From Prevotellaceae bacterium UBA1746 (GTDB lineage: Bacteria; Bacteroidota; Bacteroidia; Bacteroidales; Bacteroidaceae): a stretch of 17,102 nt of DNA. Positions 6,956 to 14,664 of the stretch are shown here, one piece after another (within the stretch, counting starts at the first letter, position 1; each line of letters opens with the position of its first letter). Under the pieces are notes generated by a model. That model did no database searches, had not been told where the DNA came from, and saw only the letters and a list, made by a program, of their open reading frames with translations. A program made the position numbers and the translations under genes. The DNA lies in NCBI GenBank assembly GCA_002314875.1, contig DCHS01000052.1:200228-217329 (forward strand), read 5' to 3'.

Positions 6956-8761
6956 TTAATCGAGTTTGAGGACAGCAAGGAAAGCCTTCTGGGGAACTTG
7001 GACATTACCAATTTCCTTCATACGCTTCTTTCCTCGCTTCTGCTTTTCAAGCAGCTTACGCTTACGTGAGATGTCACCACCATAGCACTTTGCCGTTACA
7101 TCCTTACGTACCTGCTTTACAGTTTCACGGGCAATAATCTTGGCACCGATAGCAGCCTGGATAGCAATATCAAACTGCTGGCGTGGAAGAAGCTCCTTAA
7201 GTTTTTCGCACATTCTGCGGCCGAAGGTGACAGAGTTATCAACATGAGTCAGGGTTGAAAGCGCATCGACGGGTTCACCGTTCAGGAGAATATCCAGTTT
7301 GACAAGTTTTGAAGGACGCATGCCGATGGGATGATAGTCGAAAGAGGCATAACCTTTGGAGATACTCTTCAGTTTATCATAGAAGTCGATAACGATTTCT
7401 GCCAAAGGCATATCGAAATGAATCTCAACACGGTTTCCACTGACATATTCCTGTTTAACGAGTTCGCCACGCTTGCCGAGGCAGAGCGTCATAATGTTAC
7501 CGATGAAGTCCGTGCGGGTGATGATACTGGCGCGAATGTATGGCTCTTCGATATGGTCGATTTCCATAGCATCTGGCATTCCGGCAGGATTGTGGACCTC
7601 CAACAATTCAAGATGTTTGTCATAGACATCGTAACTAACGTTGGGGACGGTAGTAATAACATTCATATTGAATTCACGATCCAGACGTTCCTGAACGATT
7701 TCCATGTGAAGAAGACCGAGGAATCCGCAACGGAAACCGAATCCGAGAGCAACAGAAGATTCCGGGGTGAAAGTCAGTGATGCATCGTTTAGTTGGAGTT
7801 TTTCCAAAGAAGCACGGAGCATTTCAAAATCTTCAGTTTCAATAGGATAAACACCGGCGAATACCATAGGTTTTACTTCTTCAAAACCTTCGATGGCCTT
7901 GTCGCAGGGACGATCAACTTCAGTAATGGTATCACCCACCTTAACTTCGGTAGCAGTTTTGATACCGCTTACGATGTAGCCTACATCACCACAACGAAGT
8001 TCTTTCTTGGGGTTAAGTTCCATCTTCAGTACACCCACTTCTTCTGCCTTGTATTGCTTTTCGGTATTGACGAAGAGGACATTTGATCCGCTTTTGATGC
8101 TACCGTTAACAATTTTGAAGTAAGCAATGATACCGCGGTAACTGTTGAAGACAGAGTCGAAGATGAGCGCCTGAAGAGGAGCATCGGGATCGCCAACGGG
8201 AGCGGGAATACGTTCAACGACCGCGCGAAGAATGTCATCCACACCCTGACCGGTTTTTCCGGAAGCGCGGATAATCTCTGACGCATCACAACCGAGAAGT
8301 TCTACGATTTCGTCTTCAACTTCTTCGGGCATCGCATTCGGCATATCACATTTGTTGATGACGGGGATAATCTCGAGATCATGGTCGATAGCCATATAAA
8401 GATTTGAAATCGTCTGAGCCTGAACACCTTGTGTGGCATCTACAACGAGAATACAACCCTCGCAGGCTGCGATAGAACGAGAGACCTCGTAAGCAAAGTC
8501 GACGTGTCCCGGAGTATCAATGAGGTTGAGGACGTAAGGAGCCTTATCTTGAAATTCTGCGTTGTCGCCGTCATAATGATAGTCCATCTGGATAGCATGA
8601 CTCTTAATGGTGATGCCACGCTCTTTTTCGAGTTCCATGTCATCAAGCATCTGGCCTTCCGTAATCTGGATGGTATTTGTTCGTTCAAGGAGACGGTCGG
8701 CAATGGTGCTCTTACCGTGGTCGATGTGGGCGATGATGCAGAAATTGCGGATATGTTTCAT
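6956..8761 (-). CDS. lepA: Elongation factor 4 (LepA), ribosome-associated GTPase
   Basis: LepA is a translational GTPase that acts on the 70S ribosome or in 30S biogenesis. The 601 residues are close to the 599 of E. coli. G1 is AHIDHGKS (11-18), G3 DTPGH (82-86) and G4 NKCD (136-139). The LepA-specific C-terminal domain is complete, with GGDISRKRKLLEKQKRGKKRMK and the ending VPQKAFLAVLKLD. The gene starts 47 bases after queE with no promoter motif between them, so it probably lies at the 3' end of the DUF4348-murB-queD-queE-lepA unit. Several long plus-strand open frames over this gene are antisense shadows. Confidence 0.97.
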   Translation of the reverse strand: MKHIRNFCIIAHIDHGKSTIADRLLERTNTIQITEGQMLDDMELEKERGITIKSHAIQMDYHYDGDNAEFQDKAPYVLNLIDTPGHVDFAYEVSRSIAACEGCILVVDATQGVQAQTISNLYMAIDHDLEIIPVINKCDMPNAMPEEVEDEIVELLGCDASEIIRASGKTGQGVDDILRAVVERIPAPVGDPDAPLQALIFDSVFNSYRGIIAYFKIVNGSIKSGSNVLFVNTEKQYKAEEVGVLKMELNPKKELRCGDVGYIVSGIKTATEVKVGDTITEVDRPCDKAIEGFEEVKPMVFAGVYPIETEDFEMLRASLEKLQLNDASLTFTPESSVALGFGFRCGFLGLLHMEIVQERLDREFNMNVITTVPNVSYDVYDKHLELLEVHNPAGMPDAMEIDHIEEPYIRASIITRTDFIGNIMTLCLGKRGELVKQEYVSGNRVEIHFDMPLAEIVIDFYDKLKSISKGYASFDYHPIGMRPSKLVKLDILLNGEPVDALSTLTHVDNSVTFGRRMCEKLKELLPRQQFDIAIQAAIGAKIIARETVKQVRKDVTAKCYGGDISRKRKLLEKQKRGKKRMKEIGNVQVPQKAFLAVLKLD

Positions 8762-8808
8762 ATAGTTTGTATAAGGGCGAAAGGACTATGCCGATTCGCA
8801 CGGTATGA

Positions 8809-9405
8809 TTATCGAATATTCAGAAGTTTATGGGTCTGCAAGGAAAGACGCCAAGAAGGATGCGCTTGAATGAACGCAATGGTTTCTTGTATGATTTGAC
8901 GATTCTTTTCCTCGTTCCCGGTATCACAAGGCTGTAGAAACTGGTGGGTAGCAGCAATGTGGCTGTAGTCAGGGATGGGAGAACCGTCAAAAACCACTTT
9001 GATTTCGTTACAACGTGTCAAAACTGGTGTTGCAGGATTAGCTTTTTCACCTTCTGCATGAATGAAAGCATCTTTAGGCGAGAGCGTCACCCAATCTATG
9101 TTTTCTGGCAGTGGATGCGTTCCGTTGGTCTCCACAGCAACGAATTTTCCATGCTTGTGCAGCAAATCAACAAGAGAGGCTGTCAGGAAAAGCGATGGTT
9201 CACCGCCGGTGATAACCACATGAGAGGCTGGAAATTCCGCTACAGCCAGTGCAATTTCCTCTTCCGTCATTTCCGTTCCGGCAAGGTGATTTGTGTCACA
9301 AAATGGGCAGCGGAGGTTGCATCCACTTAAACGCACAAACACCGACGCTGTGCCGGTGTAGAAACCTTCTCCTTGCAGAGAGTAAAAGATTTCGTTGATT
9401 TTCAT
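8809..9405 (-). CDS. queE: 7-carboxy-7-deazaguanine synthase (radical SAM)
   Basis: QueE converts 6-carboxy-tetrahydropterin to 7-carboxy-7-deazaguanine, the ring-contracting step on the way to queuosine. The 198 residues begin MKINEIFYSLQGEG, the usual QueE N-terminus. The radical SAM cluster motif is CNLRCPFC (Cys29, Cys33, Cys36; CxxxCxxC), and TGGEPSL supplies the SAM-binding GGE motif. The frame extends to a TTG at 9432, but family similarity starts at the ATG at 9405. It lies 68 bases after queD, its immediate pathway partner, with no promoter in the gap. queC and queF are not in the window. Confidence 0.95.
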   Translation of the reverse strand: MKINEIFYSLQGEGFYTGTASVFVRLSGCNLRCPFCDTNHLAGTEMTEEEIALAVAEFPASHVVITGGEPSLFLTASLVDLLHKHGKFVAVETNGTHPLPENIDWVTLSPKDAFIHAEGEKANPATPVLTRCNEIKVVFDGSPIPDYSHIAATHQFLQPCDTGNEEKNRQIIQETIAFIQAHPSWRLSLQTHKLLNIR

Positions 9406-9473
9406 GCGGTTATCGTTTGATGTGTCGTACAAAGACCGGCAAAACCAATAGACCTTTCGTCTTGAATGGGAAA

Positions 9474-9827
9474 TTAGAAATTGTAGTTTTCGAAACCAGG
9501 GCGGACGTATGCTGCTATATTTCCCTCGGATTCCTGGAAGATTACTTTGTAGGCTTCGGGAATCTGCTCACAGATCCAGCGGGACATATTCTCAGCCGTA
9601 GTATTAAAATCGAAGCGGTCGTTCAGATTCTGGTGATCGAGATTATTCTTTACGATTTCTTTCAGATGCGTAAAGTCAACCACCATGCCATTTTCGTTGA
9701 GTTCCTCAGCACAGCAGAAAACGGTGATAATACCGTTGTGGCCGTGCAGATTCGTACACTTGCTCTCATAGTTCAATTTGAGCTGGTGTGCGTAGGATAT
9801 TTCGATACGTTTTGAAACGAAGAACAT
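9474..9827 (-). CDS. queD: 6-carboxy-5,6,7,8-tetrahydropterin synthase
   Basis: QueD converts 7,8-dihydroneopterin triphosphate to 6-carboxy-tetrahydropterin in queuosine biosynthesis. The 117-residue protein has the zinc ligands His14 (SYAHQL) and His28/His30 (LHGH), the catalytic Cys24 in the CTNLHGH context, the Asp-His pair at 64-65 (LDHQNLND) and the C-terminal glutamate in QESEGN. These separate it from eukaryotic-type PTPS and match the bacterial QueD form. It is followed by queE. It lies 107 bases after murB, and that gap is filled by a GC-rich structured element (9846-9907) that could be its leader. Confidence 0.94.
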   Translation of the reverse strand: MFFVSKRIEISYAHQLKLNYESKCTNLHGHNGIITVFCCAEELNENGMVVDFTHLKEIVKNNLDHQNLNDRFDFNTTAENMSRWICEQIPEAYKVIFQESEGNIAAYVRPGFENYNF

Positions 9828-9934
9828 ATATAATATTAAGAGGAGTGGGGTACTGCCCTCCAGGCAGGTTATTATTGGTTACCGTAATACCGAGGGCGTT
9901 GCCCCCAGTTTCTCAGATACAGCCTTTAAGGCTT
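9828..9934 (-). promoter_or_regulatory. Structured murB-queD intergenic element, candidate queD leader or dispersed palindromic repeat
   Basis: Several pairings can be drawn for the minus-strand RNA. A closing 5-bp stem pairs 9846-9850 with 9903-9907. One state has two local hairpins: GGGC-AAC-GCCC (9894-9904) and a perfect 5-bp stem with loop (9853-9867). The other state pairs GCCCTC with GAGGGC (9892-9897 with 9855-9860, 31-base loop). The two states share bases and exclude each other. A palindromic TTACnGTAA (9879-9887) lies between them. A small AGCCT/AGGCT hairpin (9921-9933) sits directly after the murB stop. It does not match preQ1-I, preQ1-II or TPP consensus patterns that I can recall. 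A promoter motif is absent, so queD is probably read from murB. Confidence 0.45.
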
Positions 9935-10966
9935 TTAACTGATAAAGAGCACTTCGGGGTGGATATCGATGCCAAACTTTGCCTTGACATCCGCCTGGAT
10001 AGTCTCGGCGAGATGCTTCACATCGTTGCCGGTAGCACCGCCGCAGTTGATGAGCACCAGCGCCTGCAGGGGATGAACGCCTGCACGTCCCAGTTGCTTT
10101 CCCTTCCAACCGCATTGGTCGATGAGCCAGCCTGCAGGAATTTTTACTCCTGTCTCATCCGATCCAGGGAGAGGGGCAGGGTAGTGCGGCATATTGGGAT
10201 AGTCTTGCAGCAATGCATTTGCTTTTTCTTCTGGAACAACAGGATTCATAAAGAATGAGCCTGCGCTACCGATTTCCTTAGGATCGGGAAGTTTTGCCTT
10301 GCGGACATCGATAACAGCCTGACGAACCTGCAGGGCCGTACAATGCTCGGGATCAATGCCCTGACTTTCAAGCAGACGAGAAACAGCGGCATGTGTCAAA
10401 ACGGGGCGGAAAGACTTTCGTAGGCAATACCAAACATGCGTTACAATAAATTCACCGCGAAGTTCATGCTTGAAGACACTTTCACGATAAGCATAGTGGC
10501 AATCAGACTTGTCGATAGTAGAAGCCTTAACGCCTTTGGTATAATAGCCTTCTACAGTTTCAATCAAGTCGCCAGCTTCCACACCGTATGCACCAACATT
10601 CTGAACGGCACTGGAACCTACCTCTCCTGGAATGAAGGAGAGATTTTCCAAACCATACCAGCCATGGTTTACACAATAGTCTACGAACTGGTCCCAATCT
10701 TCACCAGCACCAACACGTAGAAGAACATCTTCGTCCGTCTCCTCGCAAATCTCGATACCTTTGATCTTGCTATGGAGAATAACGCCGTCAAAATGCTGGT
10801 TGAGGAAAAGCAGGTTGCTTCCGCCTCCAATATGGAGCCAGCGTTGTCCACTCTCATTCAATTCTTTTAGAACTGAACAGAGTTCTTCGCATGAGCAGTA
10901 TTCGACAAGGCGGTCGCACGAAACTTCGATGCCGAAAGTGTTATAATGAAGGAGAGAAGTGGGCAT
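9935..10966 (-). CDS. murB: UDP-N-acetylmuramate dehydrogenase
   Basis: MurB reduces UDP-GlcNAc-enolpyruvate to UDP-MurNAc, using FAD and NADPH, in cytoplasmic peptidoglycan precursor synthesis. The 343-residue protein is a type I (E. coli-like) MurB. FAD-binding motifs are IGGGSNLLF (46-54) and IPGEVGSSAVQNVGAYGVE (112-130). Catalytic residues are Arg161 in YAYRESVFK, Ser237 in GSAGSFFMNP and Glu338 in HPEVLF. An upstream in-frame ATG at 10999 would overlap the preceding lipoprotein gene by 28 bases. The ATG at 10966 starts 5 bases after that gene's stop and matches the family's LxxYNTFGI N-terminus, so it is chosen. The tight spacing implies cotranscription with the DUF4348 gene. Confidence 0.95.
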   Translation of the reverse strand: MPTSLLHYNTFGIEVSCDRLVEYCSCEELCSVLKELNESGQRWLHIGGGSNLLFLNQHFDGVILHSKIKGIEICEETDEDVLLRVGAGEDWDQFVDYCVNHGWYGLENLSFIPGEVGSSAVQNVGAYGVEAGDLIETVEGYYTKGVKASTIDKSDCHYAYRESVFKHELRGEFIVTHVWYCLRKSFRPVLTHAAVSRLLESQGIDPEHCTALQVRQAVIDVRKAKLPDPKEIGSAGSFFMNPVVPEEKANALLQDYPNMPHYPAPLPGSDETGVKIPAGWLIDQCGWKGKQLGRAGVHPLQALVLINCGGATGNDVKHLAETIQADVKAKFGIDIHPEVLFIS

Positions 10967-10971
10967 AGATA

Positions 10972-11817
10972 TTAGTTGTCGAGATAGGTAAGCATCCACT
11001 CACCGTTTATCTTTTTGAAAACCAGAGAACATTCCATACCATCGCTCAAACCACGGATGGAGAGAACGCGGAGGTTGGAATTCTTGTAATGCTGACCGTA
11101 GAGGATGTTGGTAATCTTCGTCTGGGGAAGTTCTGGAGAAACCTCATCGAATTCTTCAGGAGAAATCGTTTTGTTTACCGTTTTAAAATCGTCGTAGTCA
11201 TAAGTGCTGTATGCCAGAGCGCTGGCAATGTGTTGACGACGATAATCGCTGTCAGTAGCAAAACGGTGATAGAAAGTGTAGAATTCGCTGTTGGGACTAT
11301 CACCCATTACCTGATCAGAAATAGCTGTCAGTTTCCATTCACCGTGAACACGGTTGAAATCATATTTCTTTGTGCGGCTGTTTTCGAGATTCAGTTCTTC
11401 AACTACTACATTTCTAAGCGTAGTGTCCTTGGCAGCCTTTTCGCCCTTCATGCTGTCGAAGATGAGAGTGTAAACATCCTGCTGACTATACATGCGGTCG
11501 AAAGTCCATTCGTTAGCTTCTATCGTACTCTTCTCACCGTCAACGGTATTAGAGAGCGGGAAGAGAATACGCTGTTTCTGGAACTTGCGATTCTTCATAA
11601 AAGCAAACACAAAGTCATCGAAAAGTTCGTCCGCTCTCTTGGAGGGAACAACTTCAACGACTTCTTTTACCGAATCCACATGAGCAGTGTCAATAATAAC
11701 GGAATCCGGAACAGCCACGATTTCTTCTGTTGTCGTTTCTTTTTTCTTGCATCCACCGAGGAGGCAAGCGATGACAATTAAAAGCAGAGTACCTGTAAGA
11801 AAGTTAAAAAACTTCAT
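10972..11817 (-). CDS. DUF4348 domain lipoprotein
   Basis: The 281-residue product starts with a lipoprotein signal whose lipobox LGGC puts the acylated cysteine at residue 23, followed by KKK and a Thr/Glu/Val-rich linker. From about residue 60 it resembles the Bacteroidetes DUF4348 family: ELFDDFVFAFMKNRKFQKQRILFPL, the Tyr-rich YTFYHRFATDS repeat-like second half, and ITNILYGQ near the end. Two similar segments (FAFMKNRKFQKQRI and YHRFATDSDYRRQHI) hint at an internal duplication. The function is unknown, and the expected location is the outer membrane or periplasm. It leads the transcription unit containing murB, behind a perfect promoter with a leader of about 63 bases. Confidence 0.8.
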   Translation of the reverse strand: MKFFNFLTGTLLLIVIACLLGGCKKKETTTEEIVAVPDSVIIDTAHVDSVKEVVEVVPSKRADELFDDFVFAFMKNRKFQKQRILFPLSNTVDGEKSTIEANEWTFDRMYSQQDVYTLIFDSMKGEKAAKDTTLRNVVVEELNLENSRTKKYDFNRVHGEWKLTAISDQVMGDSPNSEFYTFYHRFATDSDYRRQHIASALAYSTYDYDDFKTVNKTISPEEFDEVSPELPQTKITNILYGQHYKNSNLRVLSIRGLSDGMECSLVFKKINGEWMLTYLDN

Positions 11818-11885
11818 GTGCTAATTATATACTACTATAAGCGAATTCCGAGAGGAAATCCGCGTACTACATCAAAAATTGCGTG

Positions 11886-11917
11886 CAAATTTACAACAAT
11901 TGCCTAAAATTCCCAAA
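11886..11917 (-). promoter_or_regulatory. Bacteroidetes-type promoter of the DUF4348-murB-queD-queE-lepA unit
   Basis: On the minus strand TTTG (11914-11917), 20 bases, then TAAATTTG (11886-11893): a perfect match in box sequence and spacing. Confidence 0.8.
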
Positions 11918-11934
11918 AAAATCTTAAGATTTTT
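11915..11934 (-). terminator. A/T-rich palindrome after the DUF3078 gene, weak terminator candidate
   Basis: An 18-base perfect palindrome (11917-11934, AAAAATCTTAAGATTTTT) is followed on the minus strand by more T, giving seven T in total (11915-11921). The stem is almost all A/T pairs, so it would be weak. It overlaps the -33 box of the next promoter. Confidence 0.35.
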
Positions 11935-11975
11935 GAATTTGTCGAGAGCTTTTGTGCGTTAAGTTTGAAGTGTAG

Positions 11976-13421
11976 TTAGAAATTAACATCAAGACCAACG
12001 GAAATGTACTCGTTGAACTGGAAATAACTGGAGTCTTCTTTCTTTTGTACGCTGTTGTCAAAACGAGGATAGAGGAAGAGTTTTGAACTGAGGTATTTGT
12101 TAACCTTCAGATTGATGGTATTTTCCCATTCCACCTTCAGGTTATGATAATCGTAGAAGGTATAGAAACGCGTCACCCAATTAACTTGGTTGCAGAGTTT
12201 CAATGTCATGTTGACGGTTGCAGTAGAACCGAACGTTGTTTTGACGTGTTTGCCCTCATCAATGCCGTAGCGGCTTGTCAAAGCATCGCGCTGACAGCTC
12301 TTGAGGTTCATTGCCAAAGGAGAAAAAGTTGCCGTCAGGTTTACACGTTTCTTGCTAAGCTTATAGTCCATACCAAGAGACAGGACACTTTCAAACGGAG
12401 ACATGAAGTCAGAGGTGACATCATCAGAATTGGCATTGTAAGCCTTGTAGAACTGAGTCCATGACTGCAACATCAAGGTGTAGTACCAGTGATTGAAAGC
12501 TTGCAAACCCACTTTGTCCGTCAAACGCAAGAGGTCAGCGTTCGTCTTGAACTTATGGTGCGTATCAGAAGCGGCGCTCTGGAAGCCAAGTTTCGTTTCC
12601 AACTTGTTGTTAAAGGTGAATTTCTGCTTGTTATCATAGTTCGCCTCCATATTGAAAGCCCCCAGCATGGAGATATGATTATCACCACCTTTGTACCAGT
12701 TGTCGCTCACATAATACTGCATGAACTGCATGGAGAAAGATCCCTTTAAAGTCCAAAAATTCGGACGACGCACATGAATATGGAAGTCACTGATATCCAA
12801 TATGTCAGGTGTTTGTTGAGAGCCCTTTTCAATGATAACGGGAGCATTTGATGCGTCAGCGGCATTCTTTCGCAATGTCTCGTTGTGAGGCTTGCTCTGA
12901 AGTGCTTGTTGCAAGCTGTCAGCAGCGTTTGATCTCTGACGGTTATAGTAATGGAAACCAGGGAGAGTGGGAATGAGGTTATTCTGGATGATTTCGGGAT
13001 GAGAAGCATATGCCTTAACCAGTTCTTCCTGCGTGCTCTGGTAAGCCGGAGGAACCAGACTTACAGAAGAACCTGAGAGAGAAAGTTTTGGCAGAGAACC
13101 AAAGACATTAGTGATGGGTTGCAGGAAAAGTGTATTTCCGGCAAAAAGGGGGTAGTAATAGGGGTTACCCAGTTGAGAACCAATATCATTGCCGTTCTTG
13201 GACACAGTGAGGTTGGTTCCGTAGCGGATAGCGGAACTCAAACTATCGATCTGTTGTGAATATTGGCGGCTAATGGCATTAATGCTATCGCTGAGCGAAT
13301 GATCCACTACCGCTGTTTTCGGGCGTTGTCTATAGCGCGAATATCCTCTTCCTCTGCGTTGGGCAGAGAGATTCAGACTGATGATAGAAAGCAGAATCAG
13401 TAGAGTTGTTCGTAAAGACAT
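11976..13421 (-). CDS. DUF3078 domain protein, predicted outer-membrane or secreted
   Basis: The 481-residue protein has a cleavable signal peptide (about 1-20, ending LNLSA|Q), then an Arg/Tyr-rich stretch RRGRGYSRYRQR and a Ser/Gln-rich helical segment. From about residue 210 it resembles the Bacteroidetes DUF3078 family, with the hallmark SDNWYKGGDNHISMLG. The rest alternates aromatic and polar residues in beta-strand-like segments and ends in VGLDVNF with a terminal Phe, as in outer-membrane beta-barrels. The function is unknown. It begins 16 bases after the mltG stop, so the two are almost certainly cotranscribed, which ties it loosely to cell-wall metabolism. Confidence 0.82.
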   Translation of the reverse strand: MSLRTTLLILLSIISLNLSAQRRGRGYSRYRQRPKTAVVDHSLSDSINAISRQYSQQIDSLSSAIRYGTNLTVSKNGNDIGSQLGNPYYYPLFAGNTLFLQPITNVFGSLPKLSLSGSSVSLVPPAYQSTQEELVKAYASHPEIIQNNLIPTLPGFHYYNRQRSNAADSLQQALQSKPHNETLRKNAADASNAPVIIEKGSQQTPDILDISDFHIHVRRPNFWTLKGSFSMQFMQYYVSDNWYKGGDNHISMLGAFNMEANYDNKQKFTFNNKLETKLGFQSAASDTHHKFKTNADLLRLTDKVGLQAFNHWYYTLMLQSWTQFYKAYNANSDDVTSDFMSPFESVLSLGMDYKLSKKRVNLTATFSPLAMNLKSCQRDALTSRYGIDEGKHVKTTFGSTATVNMTLKLCNQVNWVTRFYTFYDYHNLKVEWENTINLKVNKYLSSKLFLYPRFDNSVQKKEDSSYFQFNEYISVGLDVNF

Positions 13422-13437
13422 AGTAACTTAAGTGGTG

Positions 13438-14460
13438 TTATTTGATTCCTCGCTCATCCAGTGCCTTGCTGTATTTTGCAGCATTGGCGAGATGTTCCTC
13501 GTAGGTTGCGGCGAAATTGTGTGTTCCAGAAAAATCCTCTTTAGCACACATATAAATATAATTATGCCGGGTGTAGTCAAGGACTGCGTTGATGCTTGAA
13601 ATGGAAGGATTACAGATAGGACCAGGAGGAAGGCCGATGTTCTTATAAGTGTTGTAGGGACTGTTGATGCTTAGGTGACCGTGGAGAATACGTCTGAGTT
13701 CGAAGTCCTTCAAAGCGAACTTAATCGTTGGGTCTGCTTGGAGTGGCATGTCCTGGTTCAGACGGTTGATATAGAGACCGGCAATGTCCGGGCGCTCATC
13801 GTTATTCTGTGATTCCTGTTCAACGATGCTGGCGAGTGTGATGGCCTCTTCACGAGTGAAACCTTTGCGAATGCCGTCAAGTTTTGCCATTCTTTCCTTT
13901 GTCCAGAAATTTAAGTATTCCGTATGCATTCGCTTGACGAGTTTTTTCGGAGAAATCGTCCAGTAAACTTCATAGGTGTTGGGGATAAAGAGACACATTG
14001 CTGTTTCCGGTGTCAGTCCATATTGCGCGAGAGTATCGGGATTGCTAAGTTCTTCGAGAAGATCATTACCGGACAACTCGAGATCCTTGTCGAGTTTTTG
14101 ACAAAGATTTTCGAGTGTATGAGTAACTGGGATAATCAGTTTTACGGGAGTCTGGGAACCATTGCGAAGCTTGCGGAAAACAGATAGGGTAGACTGACCA
14201 GAGCCAATGTCGTAGCGTCCTGGACGAATCTTTCCGTAATAATTTGCGAAATTGGCAAGCAGACGGAACGCCTGGTATTTGAACCCCGAAGTACTGCTCT
14301 TTAATTCTTCGTCTAATTTGAGAGGACTCTCGTTGTCCTGGATATAGATAATTTTCTCCTCACTTCCAGCAAAAGAGCCGAAGAAGGGGAAAGTGCAAGT
14401 GCCTGGGATAACGATGAGGGCGGCAATGACAGCAATAACGATGTTACGCTTCTGATTCAT
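13438..14460 (-). CDS. mltG: Endolytic murein transglycosylase MltG (YceG-like)
   Basis: MltG is an inner-membrane lytic transglycosylase that cleaves nascent glycan strands and sets their length. The 340-residue protein has a cytoplasmic MNQKRN, a single membrane segment (about 7-27), a LysM-like region (about 35-110, with GKIRPGRYDI) and the YceG catalytic domain. The catalytic glutamate is Glu214 in ASIVEQESQN. Other family stretches are FIPNTYEVYWT, MPLQADPTIKFAL, SPYNTYKNIGLPPGPICNPS and the C-terminal GTHNFAATYEEH. The frame reaches 14535, but that extension crosses the promoter and has no family similarity, so the ATG at 14460 is used. It lies divergent from the acyl-CoA synthetase gene. 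Confidence 0.95.
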   Translation of the reverse strand: MNQKRNIVIAVIAALIVIPGTCTFPFFGSFAGSEEKIIYIQDNESPLKLDEELKSSTSGFKYQAFRLLANFANYYGKIRPGRYDIGSGQSTLSVFRKLRNGSQTPVKLIIPVTHTLENLCQKLDKDLELSGNDLLEELSNPDTLAQYGLTPETAMCLFIPNTYEVYWTISPKKLVKRMHTEYLNFWTKERMAKLDGIRKGFTREEAITLASIVEQESQNNDERPDIAGLYINRLNQDMPLQADPTIKFALKDFELRRILHGHLSINSPYNTYKNIGLPPGPICNPSISSINAVLDYTRHNYIYMCAKEDFSGTHNFAATYEEHLANAAKYSKALDERGIK

Positions 14461-14502
14461 CTTTTTGGGGATTAATTGTAATATGCGTGGTGAAATTTTC
14501 TG

Positions 14503-14535
14503 CAAAATTACACAAAAATGTAGGGAAATGTGCAA
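14503..14535 (-). promoter_or_regulatory. Probable promoter of mltG
   Basis: On the minus strand a perfect -7 box TAATTTTG lies at 14503-14510. The only nearby -33 candidate is TTG at 14533-14535, with a 22-base spacing longer than at the other promoters. The predicted leader is about 38 bases to the ATG at 14460. Confidence 0.55.
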
Positions 14536-14551
14536 TATTTACATTTTTTAA

Positions 14552-14582
14552 TTTGCAGAATTGAGATTTTATAGTAAATTTG
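14552..14582 (+). promoter_or_regulatory. Bacteroidetes-type promoter of the acyl-CoA synthetase gene
   Basis: TTTG (14552-14555), 19 bases, then TAAATTTG (14575-14582) on the plus strand. It is back to back with the mltG promoter; the -33 boxes of the two lie about 17 bases apart. Transcription should start near 14587, leaving about 78 bases before the ATG at 14665. Confidence 0.75.
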
Positions 14583-14664
14583 CACAAAATTTAGAAATTT
14601 GAGCAAAGAAAATGGCATTTCTGCGCCTTTTTCCATGCTGCAAAACTCAAAAAGAAATACCCGT

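Noticed and set aside
7331..8869. Long plus-strand open frames opposite lepA
   Set aside because: They mirror codon usage of lepA on the other strand and show no domains.
9828..9934. TPP or preQ1 riboswitch
   Set aside because: A CTGAGA occurs on the minus strand, but the downstream TPP core (GAACCTGAT-like) is missing. The A-rich tail and short hairpin of preQ1-I and the preQ1-II pattern are also absent.
9788..10258. Plus-strand open frame of 156 codons over murB and the intergenic element
   Set aside because: It is antisense to murB, which has all its catalytic motifs; no recognisable domain or start context.
14461..14535. N-terminal extension of MltG to 14535
   Set aside because: It would lie across the promoter -7 box, and the extra 25 residues precede the normal membrane anchor without family similarity.
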